NCBI RefSeq assembly: GCF_016598615.1 | Contig: NZ_CP066831.1 | Span: 3,596,001-3,660,000 of the forward strand | From: Streptomyces liliifuscus | GTDB taxonomy: Bacteria > Actinomycetota > Actinomycetes > Streptomycetales > Streptomycetaceae | DNA: 64,000 nt | Direction: 5' to 3' | Part shown: one piece after another, positions 26,608 to 33,226 of the stretch | How positions within the stretch are numbered: the stretch's first letter is position 1 | Layout: each line of letters opens with the position of its first letter | The notes under the pieces: generated by a model | What the model saw: the letters and a program-made list of their open reading frames with translations, nothing else | Database searches by the model: none | Told to the model about the DNA's origin: nothing | Program-made: the position numbers and the translations under genes

Positions 26608-26638
26608 AGTCTGGGCCTTCCAGTGGGTGGAGACTCAA
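26608..26638 (-). promoter_or_regulatory. MerR-type promoter/operator of the merR gene
   Basis: On the minus strand TTGAGT (26638-26633) and CAGACT (26613-26608) are separated by 19 bases. A 19-base spacer, rather than 17, is characteristic of MerR-controlled promoters. The spacer contains the inverted repeat TCCA...TGGA (within CTCCACCCACTGGAAG). Transcription would start about at the ATG. Confidence 0.6.
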
Positions 26639-27304
26639 GTGACGGGCGAGGGAAGGGGCGGCGTGGTGGCCGGCACTCTGCGGGACATTCTCGACGCGGC
26701 GGCGCGCGGAGTCTTTCCGCCGCCCGACGGTGGTACGACGGTCGTGCCGCAGCACGCCCACCGGGACGCCGGGGTCATCGCCTTCACCGCGCACTCCGTC
26801 GTCTTCACCGACGAGGGGGAGGGCTGGGTTCGCGAAACGCTGGCCGGGGCCGACTGCGATCCGCTCGCAGCGACCATGAACCCGCGCTTCCTGGCGGCGT
26901 TCATGGAGCGTACGGGGCGTACGACGGACACCATCGACCTGCTGACGGTCGCCGCGCCGCTGTCCGGCCCGCCGCCGCTGAGGCTGACGGAACTCGACGA
27001 TCCCGGCCATCCCCGGGTCGCCCGGGCCCGCAAGCGGCGGGACGACGTGCGGGTGTGGGCCGCCGACGGAGGCGTACTCGTCCTGGGGCGTGGGGTCGCG
27101 GGACGGCTGGAGGCCGCGATCGAGGTCGCCGAGGAGGTACGGCACCGGGGGCTGGGGCGCGCGCTCGCGGTGGCGGCGCGACATCTGGGCGGGGGCGAGC
27201 CGGTCTGGGCGCAGCAGGCCGCCGGGAACGCCCGCAGCGTACGGGCCTTCCAGGCGGCCGGGTTCCGCCCGGTCGGGGCGGAGGCACTGCTCGTCGCCCG
27301 CTAG
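26639..27304 (+). CDS. GNAT-family acetyltransferase
   Basis: This 221-residue protein resembles GCN5-related N-acetyltransferases in its C-terminal third: EVAEEVRHRGLGRALAVAAR gives the acetyl-CoA pyrophosphate loop (R/Q-x-x-G-x-G/A) at about 170-182, and QQAAGNARSVRAFQAAGFRPVG is the standard C-terminal end. The N-terminal part (VIAFTAHSVVFTDEG...) is a second, divergent domain. GTG 26639 is favoured because GGTGGAG precedes it by six bases; GTG 26627 is the alternative. It is divergent from merR with an overlapping promoter region, which suggests MerR control. The stop codon TAG sits at the edge of a palindromic repeat element. Confidence 0.8.
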   Translation: MTGEGRGGVVAGTLRDILDAAARGVFPPPDGGTTVVPQHAHRDAGVIAFTAHSVVFTDEGEGWVRETLAGADCDPLAATMNPRFLAAFMERTGRTTDTIDLLTVAAPLSGPPPLRLTELDDPGHPRVARARKRRDDVRVWAADGGVLVLGRGVAGRLEAAIEVAEEVRHRGLGRALAVAARHLGGGEPVWAQQAAGNARSVRAFQAAGFRPVGAEALLVAR

Positions 27305-27478
27305 GGCCTGTCTGACAATTCCCGTCGTCGCCCGGAGGGCGGCCTCGCGGCGTCAGGTGCGTACTCTCGGCGCGCCGGGCGTAGATCCGCGTACTGGACG
27401 TACTCGGGTCTACGCCCGGTGCGGCGAGAGTGCATGCATGGCGTCGCGAGGCAGGCAGGAATTGTCAGACAGGCCCTA
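27302..27478. mobile_element. 177-bp palindromic MITE-like element bounded by CTAG
   Basis: The ends are perfect inverted repeats of 21 bases (27302-27322 and 27458-27478; core GGCCTGTCTGACAATTCC). Inner blocks pair in turn: GCCTCGCGGCG with CGTCGCGAGGC, a CTCTCG/CGAGAG block, and CCGGGCGTAGA with TCTACGCCCGG, so the single strand folds into one long hairpin. CTAG occurs at both outer edges (27301-27304 and at 27475-27478), compatible with a 4-base target duplication of the kind made by IS5-group elements, but also part of the palindrome. There is no reading frame for a transposase. The left CTAG contains the stop codon of the GNAT gene. Confidence 0.65.
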
Positions 27479-27525
27479 GGCGGGAGCCGCGGGCCTGTTT
27501 CGGACGTCGGGGCGGAGGCCGGGGC

Positions 27526-27595
27526 TCAGTGCCAGGGATCAGCGCCGGGCTCGGTGCAGGGGTTCAGTGCCAGGGGCAGGAGTTCAGTGCCAGGG
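27526..27595 (-). repeat. four-copy repeat anchored on the ADP-ribosyltransferase stop codon
   Basis: TCAGTGCCAGGG occurs at 27526-27537, 27564-27575 and 27584-27595, with a variant TCAGCGCCGGGC at 27539-27550. The copy at 27584 holds the stop codon and the last codons (PWH-stop) of the gene, so the downstream copies look like duplicated gene ends. Confidence 0.7.
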
Positions 27596-28237
27596 CTCGT
27601 AGTGCGGGTTGCTCTCGCAGTCGCTCATGATCTCGGTCTTGGTCTTCTTGTCGACCGGACAGACGCCGATGATGTACTTCCGCTCGATACCGCCGGGGAA
27701 GGCGACCTCGACCTGGTCGGCCCACTTGTGGGTGTCGCCGATGGTCTTGTTGACGTCCACACCGCCGGGGGCGTCGATGTAGTAGTTGTAGCCGCTCTTC
27801 CACCAGGTCTTGTAGAGGTCGTGGTCGTACGTCGTGGAGACGTACGGGGAGGGCTGGTTGACCAGGACGTACTGCTCGATGTCGTACTGGCCGTTGATGA
27901 CGTCCTTGGGGTGGAGGCCCTGCTCGAAGACGACCGAGGGGCCGCGGCCGTCGCTGCGGTAGAGCGTGCCGCAGGTCTTGCGCCAGACAGGCTCGGGCGT
28001 GATGCGGTCGACGTCCACGCGGCGGTCCGCGGCGGCGTGGACGGGGTCGGCGAACTGGGGACAGGTGGGGGCGGCGGCCTTCGCGGCGAAGGGTGCCTTT
28101 GCGGGAGCGGGACCGGAGGCGGGAGCCGGGGCGAGAGCGGGAGCCGGGGCCGGGAGCGTCGCGGCGGACGTTGCGAGGACGGCCGTCAGGGACAGGACGA
28201 CGGCAGCGGCCCGCCGCCGCAGGCGAGTTGTGATCAT
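27584..28237 (-). CDS. secreted ScARP/pierisin-family DNA-guanine ADP-ribosyltransferase
   Basis: This 217-residue secreted protein has a signal peptide at about residues 1-27 and an Ala/Pro-rich linker to about 57. The catalytic domain carries the R-S-E type ART triad of the pierisin group: Arg94 in TLYRSDGR, Ser134-Thr135-Thr136 in PYVSTTYDHD, and Gln175-x-Glu177 in WADQVEVAF. Tyr/Trp-rich KTWWKSGYNYYIDAPGGVD follows. Four cysteines (59, 89, 193, 207) suggest two disulfides. The S. coelicolor orthologue ScARP (SCO5461) and scabin modify the N2 amine of guanine in DNA, nucleosides or nucleotides using NAD. ATG 28237 matches the remembered family start; GTG 28246 is an alternative. No immunity gene is evident. 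Confidence 0.9.
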   Translation of the reverse strand: MITTRLRRRAAAVVLSLTAVLATSAATLPAPAPALAPAPASGPAPAKAPFAAKAAAPTCPQFADPVHAAADRRVDVDRITPEPVWRKTCGTLYRSDGRGPSVVFEQGLHPKDVINGQYDIEQYVLVNQPSPYVSTTYDHDLYKTWWKSGYNYYIDAPGGVDVNKTIGDTHKWADQVEVAFPGGIERKYIIGVCPVDKKTKTEIMSDCESNPHYEPWH

Positions 28238-28383
28238 GGAGAGCACGATCTCGGTTCTGCGGGTGCGGGCCGTGGATCTTCACTCGTACGGCGGCGTGCC
28301 GTAGCGGGGCGTTGCCTCGGCCCTGTGGTGAAAGGTGGCGATCGGCTCCGCCGGAGGGGTGGGGCGGGTCGCTGACGCGCGGA
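28238..28383. other. upstream region of the ADP-ribosyltransferase gene
   Basis: These 146 bases, together with the adjacent repeat element to 28570, form a gap of over 300 bases without a gene. They should hold the promoter of the ADP-ribosyltransferase gene; no clear -10/-35 was found. Confidence 0.3.
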
Positions 28384-28566
28384 TCTCGCCCCCGCCGCCC
28401 CTACCCATTCCCGTCACTTACTCAGGGGCTCCGCCCCCGAACCCCCAAAAGACTGCGCAGTTCCCCGCGCCCCTGGGTATTTCAGCCTCTCCGGCGTTTG
28501 AGGAGCGGGGGTTCGGGGGCCGGCCCCCGAAAGGGACGGGAATGGGTAGGGGCGGCGGGGGCGAGA
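28384..28566. repeat. 183-bp extragenic element with 32-bp perfect terminal inverted repeats
   Basis: The ends 28384-28415 and 28535-28566 are exact 32-base inverted repeats (core CCGCCCCTACCCATTCCCGT). The interior includes GGGGCTCCGCCCCCGAACCC, a GCGCAGTTCCCCGCGCCCC core shared with the REP-like copies, and a GGGGGCCGGCCCCC palindrome. The left half recurs at 35550-35646 after glgX. The right end touches the stop of the neighbouring ATPase gene and could terminate it. Confidence 0.8.
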
Positions 28567-28570
28567 AAAC

Positions 28571-29074
28571 CTAGCGGTCCGCCACCCTCATTTCGAACCA
28601 GGTTGTTTTGCCGCGGGGCAAGAGGTCGACGCCCCAGCGGTCGGAGAGTTTGTCGACGAGGAAGAGGCCTCGGCCGCTCACGTCCATTTCCTGGACCGGC
28701 ATGAGGCAGGGGAGACCACGGGACGGGTCCCGCACCTCGACCCGGATCCACCCCCGGCGGCGCCGCATACGGAGCCCGAACACCCGCGCCCCCGTATGCC
28801 GCACGGCATTGCCCACCAACTCCGAAACGAGTAGGACCGCGTCCTCGGTCATCTTCGGCGAGAGCCCCCAGTGACGCAGAACCACGACCTGGGTCAGCCG
28901 ACGCGCGGCGGCCGCGGACTCGGGCCGGGAGGGCAACGGCACCTCCCCCTCGGTCGGATTGCCGAACAACTCCAGCGCCTTGAGCGCGTGTTCGTCCTCG
29001 ACCGCGGGCGACCAGCGCGCCGCGGTCGCACTCCCGTGCCGCCGCGGCTGTTCGATACCCTCCAGCCCCGCCAT
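28571..29074 (-). CDS. RsbW-like anti-sigma/ATP-binding protein (HATPase_c)
   Basis: This 167-residue protein starts with ATG 29074. The GHKL ATPase domain runs from about residue 60 to the end: EDAVLLVSELVGNAVRHTG is the N-box (Glu and Asn for Mg-ATP), VEVRDPSRGLP the G1 region, and GRGLFLVDKLSDRWGVD the G2/lid region. A final strand, GKTTWFEMRV, follows. Streptomyces genomes hold dozens of such stand-alone kinases, which bind or phosphorylate anti-sigma-antagonist partners. No partner gene (STAS domain or PP2C) is adjacent, so the target is unknown. Confidence 0.87.
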   Translation of the reverse strand: MAGLEGIEQPRRHGSATAARWSPAVEDEHALKALELFGNPTEGEVPLPSRPESAAAARRLTQVVVLRHWGLSPKMTEDAVLLVSELVGNAVRHTGARVFGLRMRRRRGWIRVEVRDPSRGLPCLMPVQEMDVSGRGLFLVDKLSDRWGVDLLPRGKTTWFEMRVADR

Positions 29075-29349
29075 GCCCCCATCATGGCCGCCCAGAGGCC
29101 TCGTTGGGGGCGTTCCGGAGGAATACGCCCCCCGGAACCCCCCATTCCGCGCGATTCGATCGGCATATGCCAGCGGCAGTTCGGGCGCGACCGCAGCCCA
29201 TCTGGCCTGCGATAACAGCCTCGTTCGGGGCAATCGCCCGCCGCACCCGACAAGGAAGCCTTAAGGTTGCCTTAAGGCTCGGATAAACCGCCCCTTCGAG
29301 GGACGCGGGTAAGACATCGCGTCAACTGCAAGTGGATCAGCGGAATTCG
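29075..29349. other. intergenic stretch upstream of the RsbW-like gene
   Basis: The non-coding gap 29075-29404 presumably includes the promoter of the ATP-binding protein. It contains TTAAGGTTGCCTTAAGGCTC near 29261-29280, an imperfect inverted repeat (CCTTAAGG-like arms) rich in A/T relative to surroundings. Otherwise nothing coding is seen; the terminator at 29350 belongs to the gene to the right. Confidence 0.35.
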
Positions 29350-29373
29350 GCGGGTGACTTTCAAGTCACCCGC
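29350..29373 (-). terminator. terminator after the enoyl-CoA hydratase gene
   Basis: Perfect 11-base arms GCGGGTGACTT and AAGTCACCCGC with a 2-base centre, 32 bases beyond the stop. Confidence 0.7.
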
Positions 29374-29404
29374 GACCCCTTGCCACCGGCCCTCGCAACG
29401 GACG

Positions 29405-30172
29405 TCAGAGGAACTTGGCCTTGCCCGGGCCCTCCTCCACGAAGCTCTTCATCCCCCGCTCCCGGTCCTCGGTGGCGAACAGCCCCGCGAACCAGTTGCG
29501 TTCGATCGCGAGCCCGGTCTCGATGTCCGTCTCCAGACCCGCGTCGATGGACTCCTTGGCGGCGCGCAGCGCGAGCGCCGGGCCCTGCGCCAGTTTCGCG
29601 GCCCACGCGTGCGCCTCGGCGTACACCTCGTCGGCCGGTACGACCCGGTCCACCAGGCCGAGGGACAGGGCCTCGTCGGCCTTGACCATGCGGCCGGTGA
29701 AGATGAGGTCCTTGGCCTTGGAGGGGCCGATCAGACGGGACAGGCGCTGGGTGCCGCCCGCGCCCGGGATCAGCCCGAGCAGGATCTCCGGCTGGCCCAG
29801 CTTGGCGTTCTCCGCGGCGATGCGGAAGTCGGCGCAGAGCGCCAACTCGCAGCCCCCGCCCAGCGCGTAACCCGTGACCGCGGCGACGACCGGCTTGGGG
29901 ATGCGGGTCACGGCGGTGAAGGAGTCCTGCAGGGCACGGGAGCGTACGACCATCGCCGTATGGTCCATGGCCTGCATCTCCTTGATGTCCGCGCCCGCCG
30001 CGAACACCTTCTCGCCGCCGTAGAGGATCACCGCGCGCACGTCCTCGCGGCGCGCGGCCTCCTCGGCGAGCTCCTTGAGACGGTCCTGCGTGGCGACGTC
30101 CAGCGCGTTCATGGGCGGGCGGTCGAGACGGATCGTGCCGACACCTTCGGCGACTTCGAGATGCACAGTCAT
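29405..30172 (-). CDS. enoyl-CoA hydratase/isomerase (crotonase family)
   Basis: This 255-residue crotonase-fold protein carries both catalytic glutamates of hydratases: one in ALGGGCELALCADFRIA (first Glu at about 108-109, after the oxyanion Gly-Gly) and one in GQPEILLGLIPGAGGTQRL (Glu about 130). The first oxyanion segment AAGADIKEM is at about 60-68. Such enzymes add water across trans-2-enoyl-CoA in beta-oxidation. The C-terminus ends in a typical short helix. It is a stand-alone gene flanked by terminators, so no dedicated pathway can be assigned. Confidence 0.9.
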   Translation of the reverse strand: MTVHLEVAEGVGTIRLDRPPMNALDVATQDRLKELAEEAARREDVRAVILYGGEKVFAAGADIKEMQAMDHTAMVVRSRALQDSFTAVTRIPKPVVAAVTGYALGGGCELALCADFRIAAENAKLGQPEILLGLIPGAGGTQRLSRLIGPSKAKDLIFTGRMVKADEALSLGLVDRVVPADEVYAEAHAWAAKLAQGPALALRAAKESIDAGLETDIETGLAIERNWFAGLFATEDRERGMKSFVEEGPGKAKFL

Positions 30173-30201
30173 GAAGGCAGGTTAACGGGGGCTAACGGCG
30201 A

Positions 30202-30246
30202 CGGCCCCGGTGTGCTGCGTCACAGAGGAGCAGCACACCGGGGCCG
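30202..30246 (-). terminator. terminator after the first L,D-transpeptidase gene
   Basis: Perfect 17-base arms (30202-30218 and 30230-30246) enclose an 11-base loop. It insulates the enoyl-CoA hydratase gene from the transpeptidase gene. Confidence 0.9.
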
Positions 30247-30308
30247 TACGAGCCGCGACAGGGCGGGCCGGGAGAAGCGCGGTCAGTGCCACCCCCGCGC
30301 CCGGTCCG

Positions 30309-31556
30309 TCACGCCTTCCACTTCTCCCACGACATGTTCCAGCCGTTGAGCCCGTTGTCCGGGGCCACGACGCGGTCGTTGGAGTTCTTCACGACCACCA
30401 CGTCACCGACGATGGAGCGGTCGAAGAACCACGCGGCCGGCGCGCCGCGGTCGCCGCCGCCGCGCTGGTCGCGCAGGCCGATGCAGCCGTGGCTGGCGTT
30501 GTAGTTGCCGAAGGCGTCGCCGCCCCAGTAGTTGCCGTGGATGAAGGTGCCCGACGTGGTCAGACGCATCGCGTCCGGCACGTCCTTGATGTCGTACTCG
30601 CCGCCGTACCCGACGGTCTCGCCGTTCATCCGGGTCACCCGGAGGCGCTCGGTGATGACCATCTGGCCGTTCCAGGTCTCGTAGCCGGGCTTGCCCGTCG
30701 TGACCGGGATGGTCTTGATGACCTTGCCGTCGCGCTTGACGGTCATCTTCTTGGTCTTGACGTCGACGGTGGAGACCTGGCTGCGGCCTATCGTGAACTT
30801 CACGGTCTTGGCCTGCTCGCCGTAGACACCGGGCCTGCCCTCGACGCCGTCGAGGTTGAGCTTCACGGTGACCTTCGTACCGGGCTTCCAGTACTTCTCC
30901 GGGCGGAAGTCGAGGCGGTCGTTGCCGAACCAGTGGCCCTCGACGTCGACCGCCGGCTCGGTCTTGATGTCTATCGCCTTCTCGACGTCCTCGGGGTGTG
31001 TGATCCCCCGCGTGAAGTTGACCGAGAAGGACATCCCGACGCCGACCTTCGAGCCGTCCTCCGGCGTGAAGATGCCGACGAACGTGTTCTTCGGGGTCAG
31101 CGTGGTGAACGCCGACTCCTCCGCCGCCTCACGGCCCTCGGAGTCCTTGGCCACCGCGTGGACCTTGTACTTGGTGGACGCCGCGAGGTGCGTGGCGGGC
31201 GTCCAGGTCGTGCCCCCGTCGGTGATCTTCCCCTCGACCGGGTTGCCCTTGGTGTCCTCGACCTCGACCTCGGTCAGCTTGCCCTTGGCGGCGGTCACCT
31301 TGAGCGCGCCGCTGGTCTTCACTCCGTCGGCGCCGTCCTTCGGGGCCACGGTCACGACCGCCTGCGAGACCTTGGTGTCCGCCTGGCCGGAGTCCTTGTC
31401 CCCGCCCTTCCCCGAGCCGGACCCGGAATCCGAGTCCCCTCCCCCGCCGCAGGCGGTCACGACGAGCATCAGGGTCCCCAGCGCGAGCGCCAGAGCCCCC
31501 TTTCCACGCCGTGTCCGCGCGCCAACCGACGCCCCCGATATCGGTCGCCCGTTCAA
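30309..31556 (-). CDS. L,D-transpeptidase lipoprotein with Ig-like domains
   Basis: This 415-residue lipoprotein starts with TTG 31556, preceded by GAGGGGA at a good distance. The lipobox is LVVTAC, with lipid Cys36. After a Gly/Asp/Ser linker, two Ig-like domains (about 60-160 and 165-270; landmark EEKYWKPGTKV-like YWKPGTKVTVKLNLDGV) lead to the YkuD catalytic domain. Its motif is HGNYWGGDAFG...NASHGCIGL, with catalytic Cys in SHGCIGL. These enzymes form 3-3 cross-links between diaminopimelate residues and resist most beta-lactams. It is a paralogue of the next gene upstream; both are transcribed leftwards. Confidence 0.92.
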   Translation of the reverse strand: MNGRPISGASVGARTRRGKGALALALGTLMLVVTACGGGGDSDSGSGSGKGGDKDSGQADTKVSQAVVTVAPKDGADGVKTSGALKVTAAKGKLTEVEVEDTKGNPVEGKITDGGTTWTPATHLAASTKYKVHAVAKDSEGREAAEESAFTTLTPKNTFVGIFTPEDGSKVGVGMSFSVNFTRGITHPEDVEKAIDIKTEPAVDVEGHWFGNDRLDFRPEKYWKPGTKVTVKLNLDGVEGRPGVYGEQAKTVKFTIGRSQVSTVDVKTKKMTVKRDGKVIKTIPVTTGKPGYETWNGQMVITERLRVTRMNGETVGYGGEYDIKDVPDAMRLTTSGTFIHGNYWGGDAFGNYNASHGCIGLRDQRGGGDRGAPAAWFFDRSIVGDVVVVKNSNDRVVAPDNGLNGWNMSWEKWKA

Positions 31557-31791
31557 GTTCGTTCTCCCCTCGCACGGCCTGATCAAGGCCCGCACTGCCC
31601 ATCGATGGTCGCCCCGTGACGCCTGGGCCCATGGCGGGAGCCCGCAGCTCACAGCCGCGTCCCACGCGTGTATCGCGCTAATTAATCACACCGCCAGGAG
31701 CGTTGGTCTCCTGGGATTGTCACTGTTCCGTCCCAACTTCAACAGCCCGCGGCACCAAGGGCGTACGTCTTGTCCGTACCCCTATGTCCGG

Positions 31792-33021
31792 CTACTTCAC
31801 CGCGGAGCCCGCTTTCCAGGCCTTCCAACCCATGTTCCACCCGCCGAGGCCGTTGTCAGGAGCGACCTTCTTGTCATTGCTGTTGACGACTTCCACGACG
31901 TCACCGATGAGGCTGCGGTCGAAGAACCAGCCCGCCGGGGTCGCGGAGCTGCCGCCCTTCACATCGCGCAGGCCCACGCAGCCGTGGCTGACATTGGCGG
32001 TGCCGAAGACGCCCTGCGCCCAGTAGTTGCCGTGCAGGAAGGTCCCGGAGGTGGTGAGGCGCAGCGCGTGCGGCACGTCGGGGATGTCGTACTCGCCCTT
32101 GCCGTCGGCGTCGGTGAAGCCGACCGTCGCGCCGTTCATCCGGGTCACCTCAAGCATCTCCGTGATCACCATCTTCCCGTTGTACGTCGTGCTCTTGGGG
32201 GCGCCCGCGGTGATCGGCACAGTGGAGAGGACCTCGCCGTCGCGGCGGACCTCCATGGTGTGGGCGGCGGCGTCGACGAGGCTGACCTGGCTGCGGCCGA
32301 CCGTGAACGAGAAGGTCTTGTACTGCAGCCCGTACACGCCCGGGGCCGCCTCGACGTCGCGCAGCCGCAGGGCGACGGTGACCTCGGTGCCCGGCTTCCA
32401 GTACTCCTCGGGCCGGAAGTCCAGGCGCTTGTCGCCGAACCAGTGCGGGGCGATCTCCACCTCCGGCACGGAGGTCACCCGGACGGCGCGCTCGACCGCC
32501 GCGCGGTTCTCGATCACACGGTTGAAGTCCAGCGAAACGATCATCCCGGTGCCGACCGTGGAGCGGTTCTCGGGCATCACGTATCCGATGAAGCGCTCGT
32601 CGGGGACGAACGTCGTGAACGTCGCGTGCCGGGCCACCCGCCGGCCGTGGCCGTCGAGCGCGACCGCGTCGACCGAGTACTTGGCGGCCAGGGCGAGTTT
32701 GGGGTCGTCGGGGCGCCAGGTCATGCCGTCCTCGGCGATCCGGCCCGGCACCGGGAAGTCCTGAGCGTCCTGGGACCTGACGACCTTCACCGACTCCAGG
32801 CGCCCGGCCGGCACCCGTACCCGCAGGCTCTCCTCGGGGCGTACGGCCTTGCTGCCGTCGTCCGGCGAGACACGGATCGTGGTCTCGGGCGAACGGGGCT
32901 TGCCGAGCACCTTGTCCACGCCGTGCGAGGTGCATCCCGCGGCTCCGGCCAGCAGCCCGGCCCATGTCAGTACGGCGGCCAGCGCGGCCCCTGCGCGCGC
33001 CGCGCGCGTCTGTGCGTGCAT
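31792..33021 (-). CDS. L,D-transpeptidase lipoprotein with Ig-like domains (paralogue)
   Basis: This 409-residue protein has the same plan as its neighbour. The signal peptide ends in LAGAAGC (lipid Cys30 from ATG 33021), then comes an Ig-like region (STVGTGMIVSLDFNRVI, FRPEEYWKPGTEVTVALRLRDVE) and a YkuD domain with HGNYWAQGVFGTANVSHGCVGL, catalytic Cys in SHGCVGL. The frame extends further upstream (ATG 33072, antisense to the glgX leader), but ATG 33021 gives a clean lipoprotein signal. It is divergent from glgX with a 205-base gap. The two paralogues may differ in growth-stage use. Confidence 0.9.
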   Translation of the reverse strand: MHAQTRAARAGAALAAVLTWAGLLAGAAGCTSHGVDKVLGKPRSPETTIRVSPDDGSKAVRPEESLRVRVPAGRLESVKVVRSQDAQDFPVPGRIAEDGMTWRPDDPKLALAAKYSVDAVALDGHGRRVARHATFTTFVPDERFIGYVMPENRSTVGTGMIVSLDFNRVIENRAAVERAVRVTSVPEVEIAPHWFGDKRLDFRPEEYWKPGTEVTVALRLRDVEAAPGVYGLQYKTFSFTVGRSQVSLVDAAAHTMEVRRDGEVLSTVPITAGAPKSTTYNGKMVITEMLEVTRMNGATVGFTDADGKGEYDIPDVPHALRLTTSGTFLHGNYWAQGVFGTANVSHGCVGLRDVKGGSSATPAGWFFDRSLIGDVVEVVNSNDKKVAPDNGLGGWNMGWKAWKAGSAVK

Positions 33022-33226
33022 CACGTGGGGCCCAACGACCAACCGGCCCCGGGGAAGTGGGGGACGCCTCATCCGCCCGAGGCCGGTGAGCCCTCTCCTG
33101 GGGAAACGTGAGTGCGAGCCCGGCGCTGGGCAGAACAGTGGGAAGGACGACGCGACGGGGAGCCGTGGCCGGGACGCCATGGGCATCTCCGCGCGTCGCT
33201 CCCATCGAGCCGCAGGAGGCCGTGAG

